Assembly: GCA_030770425.1 (NCBI GenBank)
Contig: JASJFT010000272.1
Coordinates: forward strand, 1 to 54,067
Source of the DNA: Darksidea phi
Lineage: Eukaryota > Ascomycota > Dothideomycetes > Pleosporales > Lentitheciaceae
Direction: 5' to 3'
Length of the DNA stretch: 54,067 nt
Notes under the pieces: model-generated
What the model was told of the DNA's origin: nothing
The model's input: only the letters and a program-made list of their open reading frames with translations
Database searches by the model: none
Shown here: positions 35,701 through 47,477 of the stretch, one piece after another
Position numbering within the stretch: the first letter of the stretch is position 1
Layout of the letters: the number at the start of each line of letters is the position of its first letter
Program-made: the position numbers and the translations under genes

Positions 35701-36010
35701 TTTAAGAGCTATTATACTATTATCTATATAAAGATCTAAAATATTACTAGTTAACTAATTAATTATATTACTATTTAAATAATCTATAAGTAGATAAAGT
35801 TATAGCTTACTTAGTAATCTAGATTAAAGTAATAGAGCTAAGATTTATAGTTAGTATTAATTAATAGTAAATACTATATATTAAGTAGATTATAGTAACT
35901 TAATATAATAGACTATAAGCTAGTATTCGCTAATTTTAGTAAGCTTTATAATATTTTAAGATTAAGTCTCTAATTAATATAAAATATTTCTTTCTAAGTT
36001 AAAATAGACG
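32800..36010 (-). pseudogene. Copia-3 pol relic, C-terminal part (integrase end, RT, RNase H)
   Basis: Minus-strand, closely similar to 14,100-17,250 of Copia-2. The RT active-site region 'FFINNIVVF' (family 'FYVDDIVVL') lies at about 33,735-33,708. RNase H matches the 14,120-14,400 part of Copia-2 at about 32,860-33,130. The integrase C-terminal part is near 35,000-35,100. Riddled with TAA/TAG. Two surviving CA are at 33318 and 33323. The frame is cut at 36010 by the Gypsy-B insertion and continues upstream (in coding sense) at 43738. Confidence 0.85.
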
Positions 36011-36015
36011 TTTAA
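36011..36015. repeat. Target-site duplication of Gypsy-B, left copy (TTTAA)
   Basis: TTTAA precedes the left LTR and is repeated exactly at 43733-43737 after the right LTR. Copia-2 has a single TTTAA at the matching place, which confirms both the insertion and its direction of nesting. Confidence 0.93.
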
Positions 36016-36283
36016 TATTACGGCCTATTCTCTAGGTAATCTAGTTATTTTACTTATTTTTTATTTTGGTTAGTAGATTAGGTAATCCCGAGGATTAGTC
36101 TAATAATTAGTTAGCTTATTTAGTACGCTAAGCTCTATTCGGGTATAAGAACCCTCTATTCTTATATCCTTATAGCGCTATCTTAGAATAGCTTTAATAT
36201 ATTAATTCTACTATTAGTTAATTAGAAGACTACCTTAGCTATTATAACTCCTAGTTAATTATACTTAGTTCTAGGATCTTATA
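36016..36283 (+). repeat. Gypsy-B 5' LTR (268 bp)
   Basis: Starts TATTACGGCCTATTC and ends TAGGATCTTATA. Compared with the 3' LTR (TATTATAACCTATTC...TAGGGTCTTATA), differences are transitions. It keeps one TG at 36067, in TATTTTGGTTAG, which also survives in the other LTR. Confidence 0.93.
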
Positions 36284-36699
36284 TTATTCTAAGATCTTTA
36301 ACTTTTAGCTAGAGATAGTAGTTAAATATTAACCCCCTTAAATTCCTAAAGGTCTACGGTACTTAGGGTAGATAGTATACGGCGCTTTCTTAGATAAGTC
36401 TTAAAACTAACTACTTCGAGCCCTAATATTACTAGAGTACCTAGTATCTTTCTTAAAAAAGAAAAGACCTATAAAAGTATTATATAGGGTTAGACCTATA
36501 TTCTAAACTCTATAATAAACTTATCTTTATATAATTAACTAAATTACTAAATTAGTATAATAATAAGATAGTAGATTCCCTAGGCTAGATAGGCCCTTTA
36601 AAGTCTACTCTATTAAATAAACTACTCTTCTATAAGCCCTTCTTATAAAAGAAAGGTAAAGAAAAGAGTAAGACTTTAAGTCGAGTTCTAAGTAGAACT

Positions 36700-39600
36700 A
36701 GAAGTATATAAGTTTAAACTAGGTCTTAGAACTAGACTAGAAGTAAAATACTCTCCTCTAAAGAGAAAGTATACTAATAAAAGTTAACTAAGGTCTATAA
36801 ATTAATCTTCTTAAAGATATTTATTAATAAAGATATATATATCGACCTTTAGACTCTTAAAGCTATCTTCCCCCCTTAAGAGAAGAATATAAGTAAAGAT
36901 AGTTTTAAGAAAAAGATTAATAAGTATACTAAAAGGGTTAAATTACTCTAAGAAGAAAATAGACTCTAAATCTTCTATTTAATAAATACTAAAGGATAGA
37001 AAGAACTCCTAGACTATAATATAGTCCGAGATATACTAGCTACCTAGGAAGGATCTAATCTAATTACTAATATTTTAATAGATAATAGCCTCTATCTTAT
37101 TATAGCTAAAAGGTTAGTATATACTATAGGAGTAGGTATAGTTAATAGAAACGCCTTTATAAATACTATAACTAATAAGTTTAACTAATTAGTTAAGAAA
37201 AGAAATAACTATAGAAGGTAAGTTAAAAAGCTATAAAAAAAGCTTTAATAAGTATAGAAAACTATAAATAGGTAGTAGAATTTAGAGGAAGACCTTAAGT
37301 AGTCCTTCTTTATAGTTATTTATACTAAGGTTAGACTCGTAGTTCTCCTTTAGTATAACTCTAAGTTCGCTTTTAAGACTCTATTATTATAGTATAACCC
37401 TAATAGTAGATAAGATATAAAAGAGATAAGACTTCCTTCTATAATAGTATAACTAAATAGTCTAAATATCGGCCTCTAAAGGACCTCTTTTATCTATTAT
37501 ACTTCTCTTTAAACCTCTAGGCTCCTAAAAAGGTTCTAGTAGGATTTAGTTTAGTATTTAACCTTCTATTTAAGCTTTTTATAAAAAGATCTAATTATTA
37601 AATTAATTATATTCTCTAATTTAATATAGACTCTTTTACCTAATAAGAACTATTATAAGTATCTATTAGAATTAGATATACTATTCTTTACTATAAAGAA
37701 AATAGAAAATATTTCTACTTCTTACTCTAGCGTCTACTCTATAAGATCTTTATTAATTTTACTAGAATTTATAACTATTACTTTAAGTAATAGAATATAG
37801 GTTCTTATTTAAAAGGAGGATATTATAGAGAACTATCGAAGTAATTTCTTATAAATCTTTAGCTTCTAGAAGATTATATTTTACCCTAATCTTATCTTAT
37901 TTAAGAATAATAAAAAGCTTAAGTTAAAGAACTAACTCTATAATATAGAATAGAAACTTACTATTAATAAGAACTAGTATATATAAGAAACCTTCTAGTA
38001 AATAGTTAAGATTTATTAAGTCTATATTATATCCTAATTAGTAGATCTAGTAAAAGACTATATTTAAATATAACTAAACTCTAGGGAAGAAGAAGTAAAC
38101 TTTATATCTAATATAAATCTATTAGAATATATTAAGAAATATTATAAAGATCTTTATATAAAGAAGAAGATAAAAGTTAAATTCTACTAATTATATATAA
38201 ATATATTTAGTAAAGTTAATAATTTTATTAAGAACTTTAAGTATCTAGTAATAAAGGTCTACCTATTTTACTACTAGTAGAATAAAGAATTTATAAATAA
38301 GTTTTACTTTAAGCTAAAAAATAAGATAAATTTATTTAATAATAATAATTCTACTTTTAATAAGCTCTATAAATATATAACTTTAATTAATAAAGTACTA
38401 CTTAAGAATAACTAGTACTAAAAGATCTAGTTCGCCTAAAGTAACTAATTAGCTATCTCTAAGAAAAAGTAGTTAACTATAAGTAGATCCTTCTTTAATA
38501 AGTTAGAAAAGAAGTTTATTTACTTTAAAGATATCTCTAAGCTTTATAACTACTCTTTTAAGAAGTATAAGAAGTAAGACTATTACTTTAATTATAGAAA
38601 AAGAAATAAATAGTAAGGTTACCCTAACTATATTATATATAAAGTAATATAGAATACTATAGAAGTAAAAGTTAATACTATCTTTTCTAATAATTTTAAG
38701 AAAAAAGTTTATTTAAACTCTTTATATAAAGAGAAAAGTAGTTTAAAGTATAACTCTAATATCTTCTTTATAGTATTAAAAAATAAAAGCTATTAAAGAA
38801 GAGCTTCTCTCTAGTAGTCTATATAGGAGTAATTAAACCCCTTAATTATTAATAGTTTATTAAGATACTATAGTTTATTAGTTTAAAATTATTTATATTT
38901 TCTATTTAACTTATAGTAAATAGCCTAGCTATATAGCTAAGAGGATTAGTAAATAATAGTACTAGTACGTACCTATTAGTCTACTTTAAATATTTAAAGG
39001 TAGTAAAGAAAAAACTAAAGTCTATCTTTTATTAATTAAAGAAACTAATCCCCCTTAATAAATTTAATAGGAAATATAATTACTTAGTCGATATAATTAT
39101 CTAAGCTAATCTATTAATTTAGGGAAAGAATATACTTATCTAGTTTCTCTTCTATAAGCTTAAGTATTATAATATAATACTTAAAAGAAAATTCTTTAAG
39201 TAAACCTAGTTCTTAATTAACTATTATAATCGAACTTTATACTAGCTAGATAATACTTTAAAGTAGATAAAATATAATCTAACTATTATAAAGAAGCTAG
39301 ATCCGAAGCTAAAGCTAGAATATTAGAATAATACTTTATATTATAACGACTTAATTAATTAGTAGATTAAAGTATAAAAGAAGACCTACTTATTTAGAAA
39401 GAATTTAATACTTAATTTAGAAATTTCTATTAAAGCTCTTATAATTTCCTATAAGAAGGTCTATAAGCTCGTCGAAGCTCTATTATAGATAATAAAGGAC
39501 TAGTAAACTACTTCTAAGGAAATATAAAGGAATATAGATAGTAATACTAATAATAGTTTAAAGGGTATTAAATCTAAAAAAAATTAATAAGATTACTAAA
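36700..39600 (+). pseudogene. Gypsy-B gag-like region, degraded
   Basis: Position between the 5' LTR and RT, with charged Lys-rich translation, makes this the gag and spacer part. Near 38,540-38,610 the plus frame reads 'LYNYSFKKYKKQDYYFNY', which would be a Cys/His-rich knuckle if Tyr were former Cys/His; this reading is an inference. Long A runs at 39,598-39,630 fall in a Lys-rich tract. No intact frame. Confidence 0.5.
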
Positions 39601-40083
39601 AAAAAAATAAGAAGAAAAAAAAAGTAATACCTATTTCTAATAACCTACTAGGGTAGACTATTAGTAATAAATTTAATATATATTTTCTTAAGTCTTCTAA
39701 TATATAGAAGCTTATAGATAAAGAAGAAGTTATATTAAAAGCTACTAGTTTATATAAAGTTAACTTATTAATTAAAGATAGATAGTTAAAAGACTTAGTA
39801 GAATAGAATATATAAGATATAATAGTAGAAAAGCTCTCTTATAAAGGTTACGTAGGAGCTACTCTAGACTACTTCTTTAAGGTTAACTTAAATAAGCTAT
39901 TCTTTAGAAGAAAGAGTATTAACTATAAAATTACCCTTAAGAATAATATAAATAAGTTTAATATAAGCCTATTCTATAATATATCCTTTAAATATCTAAA
40001 GCTACTAAAAGTTTACTTAGAAGAGTATCTAAAGAAGAACTTTATTATAACTAGTAATACTAATATTACCTTACCTATTCTAT

Positions 40084-42330
40084 TCGCTAAGAAGCTAAAA
40101 GGGAGGTAGAAATTCTATATTAATTACTAAAAAATTAATATAGTTATAAAGAAAGACGTTATAACTATTCTTTTAATTAAAAAGATACTAATATAACTTT
40201 CTAAAGTAAAGGTCTTTATTAAACTAAACGTATATTAAGTTTTTTATTATATTAGATTAGATCCTAACGTAAAAGACTTTATAACTTTTAAAATATAATA
40301 TAGAAATTATAAATATTATATTCTATCTTTTAGACTATATAATAGACTAGTAATCTTTTAATACTATATTAATTAAGTACTTAAGAATAAAATTAACGAG
40401 ATCTATATTATCTATATAAATAATATTTTAATCTACTTAAAAGACCTTCTTAAATATAAGAAATATATAAATAAAATTCTAGATAAGCTTAAGAAGGCTA
40501 GACTATAGATTAATATTAAAAAGAGTAAGTTTATAGTTATTAAGGTAAAGTTTTTAAATTTTATTATTAATACTAAAGGGATTCGTATAGACCCTAATAA
40601 GATAGTAGCTATTAAAAATTAGAAGAAACTTATAACTCTAAAAGGATTATAAGCTTACTTAGACTTCTATAATTACTACTATAAGTAGCTAAAAGACTAT
40701 AGTTATATAGTCTATCTACTTATCTAACTATTATAAAAGAGAAAATTCTATATCTTTAGGTCTAAAGAGCGAGCTATATTTAAAAAAAGTAAAATATTAT
40801 TATATTTAAATATTATTATAAGATATTACTTATCTTATTATAGAACTTATATAGAAACTAATATAAATAATAATATCCTAGTAGATATCTTTATATAGCT
40901 TTAAGATAATAGAATCTAGTAACCTATAGTCTACTTTATAAAGATAATAAAGTTTATAGAAATAAACTATAAAATCTATAATAAAGAGATACTCGTAATT
41001 ATAAGGGGTTTAAATAAATAAAGGACTTAACTTATAAGATTATAACTAAATAAATCCTTTTAAGTTATTACTAATTACTAGGTACTAAAGTATTTCTTAA
41101 CTAAGTATAAATTAACCCTATAATAGGCTCGCTAGGCTAAGAAGCTTATAGACTACTACTATACTATTTATTATTACTTTAGAACTACTAATATTATTAT
41201 AAATATTCTCTTTTAAAAATAAAAAAAGTTAAAAACTTAAAAGAAAAAAGATAAAGTTACTAAGACTTATATCTTTATCCCCTCTAGATAGACCTCTACT
41301 ATAATAGCTACCTTAATAGCTATTACTAATACTTAGGATCCCGAGTATAAAACTAAAGTCTACCCCTATTTACTTCTTAATTATATACTTTATAAAAATT
41401 ATATATATATTATATTTAAACTAAAGTAAGAGTTAGTCTATTAAGAATATAAGTATCTATCTTTAACCTTATCTAGGCTCCTTCTTTAAAAAGAGAAGTT
41501 AGTAGTACTTAAAGTAGGGTTTCTTAAGATCTATCTTATCTAGATAGTATATACTACGTAGATTACTACTTACCTAGGTATAAAGAAAACTATTAGACTT
41601 CTAAGAGATCTATACTACTAAAATATAATAAATAAGAATATAAAATATTATATAAGGAACTATAAATAGTATTAATAAAGTTATAAATCTTAAGATAAGA
41701 TCTTAGATCTTCTTAAACTACTTCCTATATCTAAGAGAGTATAGAAAAATATTTTTATAAACTTTAAAAGCTTTCTAAAAGACTATAAGGAATATAATAA
41801 TATATTCGTAGTAATATATAAATTATTAAAATATACTTTCTTATTACTCTACTTTAAGACTACTACTATTAAAGATATAGCTACTCTCTACTATACGTAT
41901 ATATAGTAAGTCTTTAGTCCTCTATATACTATAATCTTAAATTAAGGTTTATAGTTTATATTAGGCTTTATAAAAGAATTATATAAGTTTATAAAAATTA
42001 ACTAGTTATTATTTATAGTCTACTATCTATAAACCGATAATAATATAGAAGTTTTTAATTAATAGTTAGACTAACGATTATACCCCTTTATAAACTTTTA
42101 TTAAAATAATTAGTTTAATTTTCTATCTAGTATAGACTAGGTCTAGGTAATTCTTCTATACGATATAATAGAATTTTCTTTATTTAAAATTAAATTTAGC
42201 TATAAGACTTATTACTACTAGAATTAGTAAGAACGCGTCTATAAACCTTCTAAATTACTAGACGATATAACTATATAGATAATCTAAGAGTTTATAAAAA
42301 TTTAAGCTAATATAGTCTAATAGGTTTATA
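40084..42330 (+). pseudogene. Gypsy-B pol relic: RT, RNase H, integrase
   Basis: RT begins at 40084 with 'FAKKLKGRQKFYINYQKIN' (family 'FAKKPGGGLRFCVDYRKLN'), then 'KVFIKLNVYQVFYYIRLDP' (family 'KIFTKLDVRQAFHRIRM.P') and 'YIINNILIYLKD'-like sequence at about 40,405-40,440 (family 'YLDDILIYS.D', Asp to Asn). 'FIINTKGIRIDPNKIVAI' follows near 40,560 (family 'FIVSTEGIEVDPEKV.AI'). RNase H occupies about 40,760-41,120. Integrase shows 'IFINFKSFL' near 41,755 (family 'ISMDFI..L', Asp to Asn), 'ILNQGLQF' near 41,940 (family 'VSDRGPQF', Asp to Asn) and 'TDNNIEVFN' near 42,035 (family 'TDGQTERVN', Glu kept). All changed residues are what TG-to-TA and CA-to-TA produce. Confidence 0.88.
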
Positions 42331-42669
42331 ACTACGTCTAAGTAAGCTAATATTATAGTAGTTTAGAAAACCTAGAACTAATAAGCTAATAAAAAACGCC
42401 GCCCTCTAGATTTTAATATAGGAGATTAAGTCTATATTATACCTAAGGAATTTACTATCTTAAGGCTAAGCCGAAAATTAAATTAGTAAATATATAGATT
42501 CTATTTTATTATTAATTAAAGATATAGCTTTTATATAGTCTAGTTACCCTCTTATATAAAGATATATAATATTTTCTATATAAATAGATTATATAAAGCT
42601 ATATAAGATCTATTACCTAGTTAAGTACTTTCTAAAGAACTAGTTATAGAAGTAAATAGGTATTTTAAG

Positions 42670-42880
42670 TAGCTAATAGTCTATATTCTTAATAGCTAGA
42701 TCGTTTATAGTAAGCTTTATTATTAAATAGAATAGATAGACTATAACCTAGACCTAATCTATTATTTAGTAAGTAATTTTATAAATACGGTCTAAAAAGT
42801 AAAAGAGTTCTATAATAAGTATTTTAATAAGCTAGATCTATCTAAATAGCTAGTTTAATAGCTAGAAGCCGCGTTATAAA
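42670..42880 (+). pseudogene. Gypsy-B chromodomain-like C-terminus
   Basis: Downstream of integrase the plus frame reads 'KLYYQIEQIDYNLDLIYY' (near 42,712-42,766) and 'VKEFYNKYFNKLDLSKQL' (near 42,797-42,855). These align with the fungal chromovirus tail 'LFYQVKWTGWDPD..FYPA' and 'LKEFHDKYPDK.GPP.RL'. In chromoviruses this domain targets integration to heterochromatin. Aromatic and Trp positions are changed or are stops. Confidence 0.7.
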
Positions 42881-43380
42881 ATAAGTTCCTTAGCCCCTAA
42901 TTAGAAGACGAGGTACTAGTTAAGATAAAAACCTAGAAAAATCGTCGATATTAAGTATAGGCCCCCGTCCTTTATAGTCTACTAAAACGGGTAGCGTAAT
43001 ACCTAGAACTTAGGATAATTACCTCTAGGTTTAGGACTTCTCTTCTTTATAGTCTACTAAAATAGGTAGAAATATAGAAGAAGTAAGTTTTATTCTTTAG
43101 TAGGGCTACGCGTATATAACTTCTAGATAATATAGAAAACTAAGTTACTAGTATCCTCTTATATATTTTATAACGCCCTTTAGATATATTAAGTATATTA
43201 TATAGTATATATATTAGAAAAATATTTTTTAAACGATAATTTATATAGTAAAATAAGTAGATATATATAGGGCTATATAATATTAATATACTCTAAGGAT
43301 AATTTAGAGGGTATTAGTTAAATCGTTTTTTAAGTAGGGAGTAATAGATATAAATATCTACCTATTCTTTTTACTCTCTC

Positions 43381-43464
43381 TTCTCCCCCCCCTAAAAGTG
43401 TTTTTTCTCGATTATTCGTTTACTAGGCCCTTAAGGATAAGACCTTATTCTAGAAGAAAGATAA
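43381..43464 (+). other. Gypsy-B 3' end with C run and purine-rich tract
   Basis: A run of eight C (43385-43392) is followed by a surviving TG (43399). AGAAGAAAGATAA directly precedes the 3' LTR and is the likely polypurine tract for plus-strand priming. The C run persists because CpC is not a target of this mutation. Confidence 0.55.
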
Positions 43465-43732
43465 TATTATAACCTATTCCCTAGATAACCTAGTTATTTT
43501 ACTTATTTTCTATTTTGGTTAGTAGATTAGGTAATCCCGAGGATTAATCTAATAATTAGTTAGCTTATTTAGCGCGCTAAGCCCTATTTAGGTATAAGAA
43601 CCCCCTATTCTTATACCCTTATAGTACTATCTTAGAATAGCTTTAATATACCGATTCTACTATTAGTTAATTAGAAGACTACCTTAGCTATTATAACTTC
43701 TAGTTAATTATACTTAGTCCTAGGGTCTTATA
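43465..43732 (+). repeat. Gypsy-B 3' LTR (268 bp)
   Basis: Starts TATTATAACCTATTCC and ends TAGGGTCTTATA, followed by TTTAA (43733-43737), the second target copy. Same length as the 5' LTR. Confidence 0.93.
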
Positions 43733-43737
43733 TTTAA

Positions 43738-45210
43738 TAAGAATAGCTATAATAGTAATACTAGACTAGTAAAGAAGTTAAAGATTAAGACTACTTATTT
43801 AAGTATTATCTTTTTTAGGTTCTAAGGTATTAATAAGGATATCTATATATTTTCCTAGGCCTAAATAGTTATCTTTAAGCCTTTAGCTAGAATAATATCG
43901 TTAGGTAAAGCTAGAACTTTTTATTAGAACTTAGTAGAATTATTATAGATATAAATATCTATAACTAGGTCTAATATCTAGGAATAAAGAAGTAAATAGA
44001 TATTATTAGCTATTAAGACGTTATATACTACTAAAAATATAGTATAGACTTTATATTTATACTATAATAAATTATTATTTATATTAATTTCTATTATATT
44101 AACTATATTATTATTCTAGTTAATCTACTTTTACTATTTATAGCGTTTATTTCTCTTATATATTTTAATTAAGATACCTTTCTTATTCTTAGCTTTAAAA
44201 TTAACTATTTTCTTAACCTTTTTAAAATCTTTTATAAATTCTCCCTTATATAATAAGATATTAATATACTAGAGCTATCTTTAGTAGTATAGATCTTCGT
44301 ATAAATATAGCTTTAATAACTTTAATAACTTATTATTTTATAATCTCTTCTTATTATATAAAGACTATTTTTAATTTAATATAGCTATAAATATATTATT
44401 ACTAATATTTAACTTTATTATCTATATTATTTAGTAATAACGTAAATAGCTAGCTAGTAGATTAGATAGTATAGGATTAATTAAACTATTTAAGCTAGCT
44501 TTTATATTAAATACTATAATAGCTATAGTAATTATATAGTCTAAATTAATCTATTTAATAGTTTATATTAGATTCTTATATAGTTAATAATCTAATATCT
44601 CTAGTAGATTAAGCTATATAGCTCGATTATAGACTATTAAAAAGGTTATACCCTATTCTTTAAGATTCTCTCTACGTATATATAGTACTTTAACTAAGTT
44701 ATATATCTTTTAAACCTTATATTCTTAATTAATTAATAATAGAGTAAATAGCTATTTTAAAGTCTTAAGCTAATTATATAGTAATTCCTAATCCTTAATC
44801 TAGAAGATAAGATCTTTAGCTAGTATATTAGCTATATAGGCTTTAATTTAGCTAAGCTTATCCTTAGTTCTACGATATTCTTTTAATTCTATATAGTAGA
44901 TACTTAGGTCCTTATTATACTAAGTAAAAGCAATTAAACTAGATTTAGTTATTAGTAATCTATCCTTATTAATAGATAGTATAAGATTAATAGAGTATTT
45001 AGACTTATTTAGCTCTATAAAAGCTTTAGCTTTAAAATTAATATAGTTTTATATATTAGCTATCTTAGCTAGCCTTTATATAGTATAGATTTATAGATTC
45101 TAATTATATAGACCTTAGAGAATAGTAACTAAATTAGCTTTAGATATAGTAGGTAATAAAATTATTATTTTATTATCTAGAGAAGGTTAAAATAGGTTAT
45201 ATAATATAGA
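43738..45210 (-). pseudogene. Copia-3 gag/protease relic (upstream half)
   Basis: Continuation of Copia-3 after the nested element, matching Copia-2 17,260-18,740 almost throughout with transition differences. It holds the gag-like region and the protease/pre-integrase region on the minus strand. A single surviving CA is at 44931. Not functional. Confidence 0.85.
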
Positions 45211-45232
45211 TAGATTAGACTAGACTTATAAC

Positions 45233-45473
45233 TATAAGTAGGTAAGAATATAGAATAAATATATTAAGTAGTTTAACTATCTAGCTAGAGTATAAGTAGA
45301 AGACCTTATATATAAGTTATATTATATTAAATTACTAGAATAATTACTATAAGTTACTATATAGTTATTATAAGCTAGAATATAGTTATAACTAGTATAT
45401 AGTTATAGTAAATTAGTATAAATTATTATATAAATATAATAATTATATAATATATAGTACTCGGCTACTTATA
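45233..45473 (-). repeat. Copia-3 right LTR (5' LTR, 241 bp)
   Basis: Starts TATAAGTAGGTAAGAATA and ends GTACTCGGCTACTTATA. Just inside it, on the minus strand, is GTTATAAGTCTAGTCT, the same putative primer-binding sequence as in Copia-2. Confidence 0.9.
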
Positions 45474-45478
45474 GTAAT

Positions 45479-46972
45479 AGTAGGGGTATAATAATAGATA
45501 TAGTAATAATAAGAATATTTATAATAAAATATAATAAGATATTATAAAGAGAAATATAGTAGTAGATATAAATAGTAGATATAATAATAAGAATAAGTTA
45601 TTATAAGGTACTAAAACGTAGTATAGGGTTATAATATTAGTTTATATAGAATTATATAGTAATAATTACTCTATTAAGTATAAATAATAATAAACTATCT
45701 TCTTTACTCTTATATACTATCTTTTATAATATTATAAGAATAGTTAAAGTAGATTAACTATCCTCTTTACTAGTAAAAAGCGAATTATATTATATAAATC
45801 TAAAGAAATCTTCTAAAATAAGACTAAGTTATAATTAAATAGTACTCTTAGCTATAATAAGTATTATCTATTATTAAGGAAAGTATAGTCGAATAGTAAA
45901 AATCGTAAATAGAAGCCCTCTATTATTAGTTAAAAGCTATTATAGATATTACTTAGATTATTATTAAATATAGACTTATTTCTATTCTTAATACTTATAG
46001 CTTAATTAGTATCTAGTTATAGCTCTATAGTTTTTTAATTATAAAGAGGATAAAGAGAATATAACTATATTTATTAATATAGTAATATAGAAAATATAAG
46101 AAGTAAGTATATATATAAGAAGAATAGTAATCTATAAAAGTATTAATATATATAGTAATTCTTTATAAAAGTAAGATAATATTATTCTTAATATAAATTT
46201 AGATATAACTAAGTATTAGGATTTTAAATATATTCTACTATATATTAGAGCTATATAAGTTTAAAATAGAACTATTTATTTATATACTCTAAATCTACTT
46301 AACTAACTTAATCTTTACTTAAAGTAACTTAGTCTTTATTTAGATAGCTTTATAATTTAAGAGTACTACTAATAATTAATTCTTTTATACTTTATTAAGT
46401 AAAAGAATTTATAAAGAGATCTAAGTAGGCTTTCTACTAAGTAACTTATAATAAAGATATATAGTTAATAATCTTATTAATCTAAGTATCTATAAAGATT
46501 TAAGGTTAACTAGTATATTTTTTAGATATAACCCGTTTACTAATAATTATATAGAATATCTATTAATAGTCTTAAATATTCTTAATAGTATATCTAGTAT
46601 TATATAGAGTTTATACTTTAATTTAATTATTATAGATAAGCTAGCGATATAGAGAAAGAATATTAGTAAATAAGATAATATTAATAGATTTAATATAATT
46701 AATTAATTAATTATAAGCTATAGTAAAGATATAATAAGAGATATAAGTACTTTATATTAAATATAAATCTATAGAGAATTAACTATATATTTATTAATAA
46801 AGAAACTTTATAAAACTAATTAGAAAATCTTAAAGTATCTTTATTATACGTAGCTTACTATAGTAAGTATTATTTAATTATAATAACGAGGTTACTTAAA
46901 GCTATAAGCTCGTTATAGATTATCTTTATTAGTTATAATATTATAAGATATAGAGATAATCTATAGAGAAGA
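45479..46972. other. RIP-mutated DNA between Copia-3 and Gypsy-C
   Basis: About 1.5 kb with no CA/TG that I noticed. The plus frame around 46,200-46,900 has coding-like character (for example 'RLSTKQLIIKIY' near 46,420), but I could not place it in a family. No tandem repeat or RNA gene seen. Confidence 0.45.
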
Positions 46973-47465
46973 TATATTATACGTTATATATACCTTTATA
47001 CGGGATCCGGGTTAGGACTAATAGAACGTTTATTATACCGTTGGTTTCTAATAGATTAAGATTAAGTTAACGAATTCTATTACTAGAATAACTACTTAGG
47101 AAAAGATCTAATCTTACTTATAAGTATTAGGTAAAGAACTAAAGATTAACTATAAAGAATTAAGATAAAAACCTAAGAGATTCTCTACTCTCTTATATCT
47201 ATCCTATTTTACCTTACTCTACTTACTCTATTCGCTAAGATATAGATTAACTAGATTATTATTAATTATACTCTATTTACTCTATTTACTAAGATATAGA
47301 TTAACTAGATTATTATTAGTTATACTCTATTTACTCTATTCGCTAAGATATAGATTAAATAGATTATTATTACGTAATATTAGATTATTAACTAAGTTCT
47401 TATCTTAGCTTCTAATCTTCTTAGGATATCCTATATTCTATAGTTCGTATAGGATTATAATACTT
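46973..47465 (-). repeat. Gypsy-C left LTR (3' LTR, about 493 bp)
   Basis: The left edge, TATATTATACG, is shared with the right LTR start at 53954. The right edge is set by the purine-rich tract (minus strand AAAGAGGGGAG) abutting TAAGTATTATAATCC, ancestral TG... start. The LTR contains a 54-bp tandem repeat. The outer border is supported by the LTR pair; the inner border is inferred from the polypurine tract only. Confidence 0.7.
47230..47372. repeat. 54-bp tandem repeat in Gypsy-C LTR, 2.6 copies
   Basis: Units at 47230-47283, 47284-47337 and a partial 47338-47372, each beginning ATT(CG/TA)CTAAGATATAGATTAA. The differences are C/T and A/G transitions, except a C/A change in the third unit (ACTAG versus AATAG). 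Repeats in an LTR often sit in the promoter/enhancer (U3) part. Confidence 0.85.
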
Positions 47466-47477
47466 ACTCCCCTCTTT
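47466..47477 (-). other. Polypurine tract of Gypsy-C
   Basis: CTCCCCTCTTT on the plus strand, read as AAAGAGGGGAG on the minus strand, directly adjoins the left LTR. This is the expected position of the plus-strand primer of a minus-oriented element. Confidence 0.6.

Larger units (their letters stand above)
36016..43732 (+). mobile_element. Gypsy-B: full-length Ty3/Gypsy chromovirus, 7717 bp, nested in Copia-3
   Basis: Two 268-bp LTRs and a perfect TTTAA duplication define the element. Coding runs on the plus strand in the order gag-like region, RT, RNase H, integrase, chromodomain-like C-terminus, which is the Ty3/Gypsy chromovirus arrangement. The gag part, about 36,700-39,000, has a Lys-rich tract and a degraded zinc-knuckle-like spacing near 38,540-38,610. 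It is as depleted of CA/TG as its host element, so RIP acted after (or also after) insertion. Confidence 0.93.
32059..45473 (-). mobile_element. Copia-3: Ty1/Copia element split by nested Gypsy-B
   Basis: Third member of the Copia-1/2 family, bounded by 241-bp LTRs at 32059-32299 and 45233-45473. Flanks are GTAGT (32054-32058) and GTAAT (45474-45478), a target duplication with one G/A difference. Element sequence runs 32059-36015 and resumes at 43733; together these make about 5.7 kb, close to Copia-2 (5.56 kb). The break falls at the sequence TTTAATAAGAATAG, which is uninterrupted in Copia-2 near 17,260. Coding is on the minus strand as in Copia-2. Confidence 0.93.

Noticed and set aside
46200..46900. 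Possible Crypton/DUF3435 tyrosine recombinase relic
   Set aside because: The resemblance was only in general character; no catalytic Arg-His-Arg-Tyr pattern could be followed.
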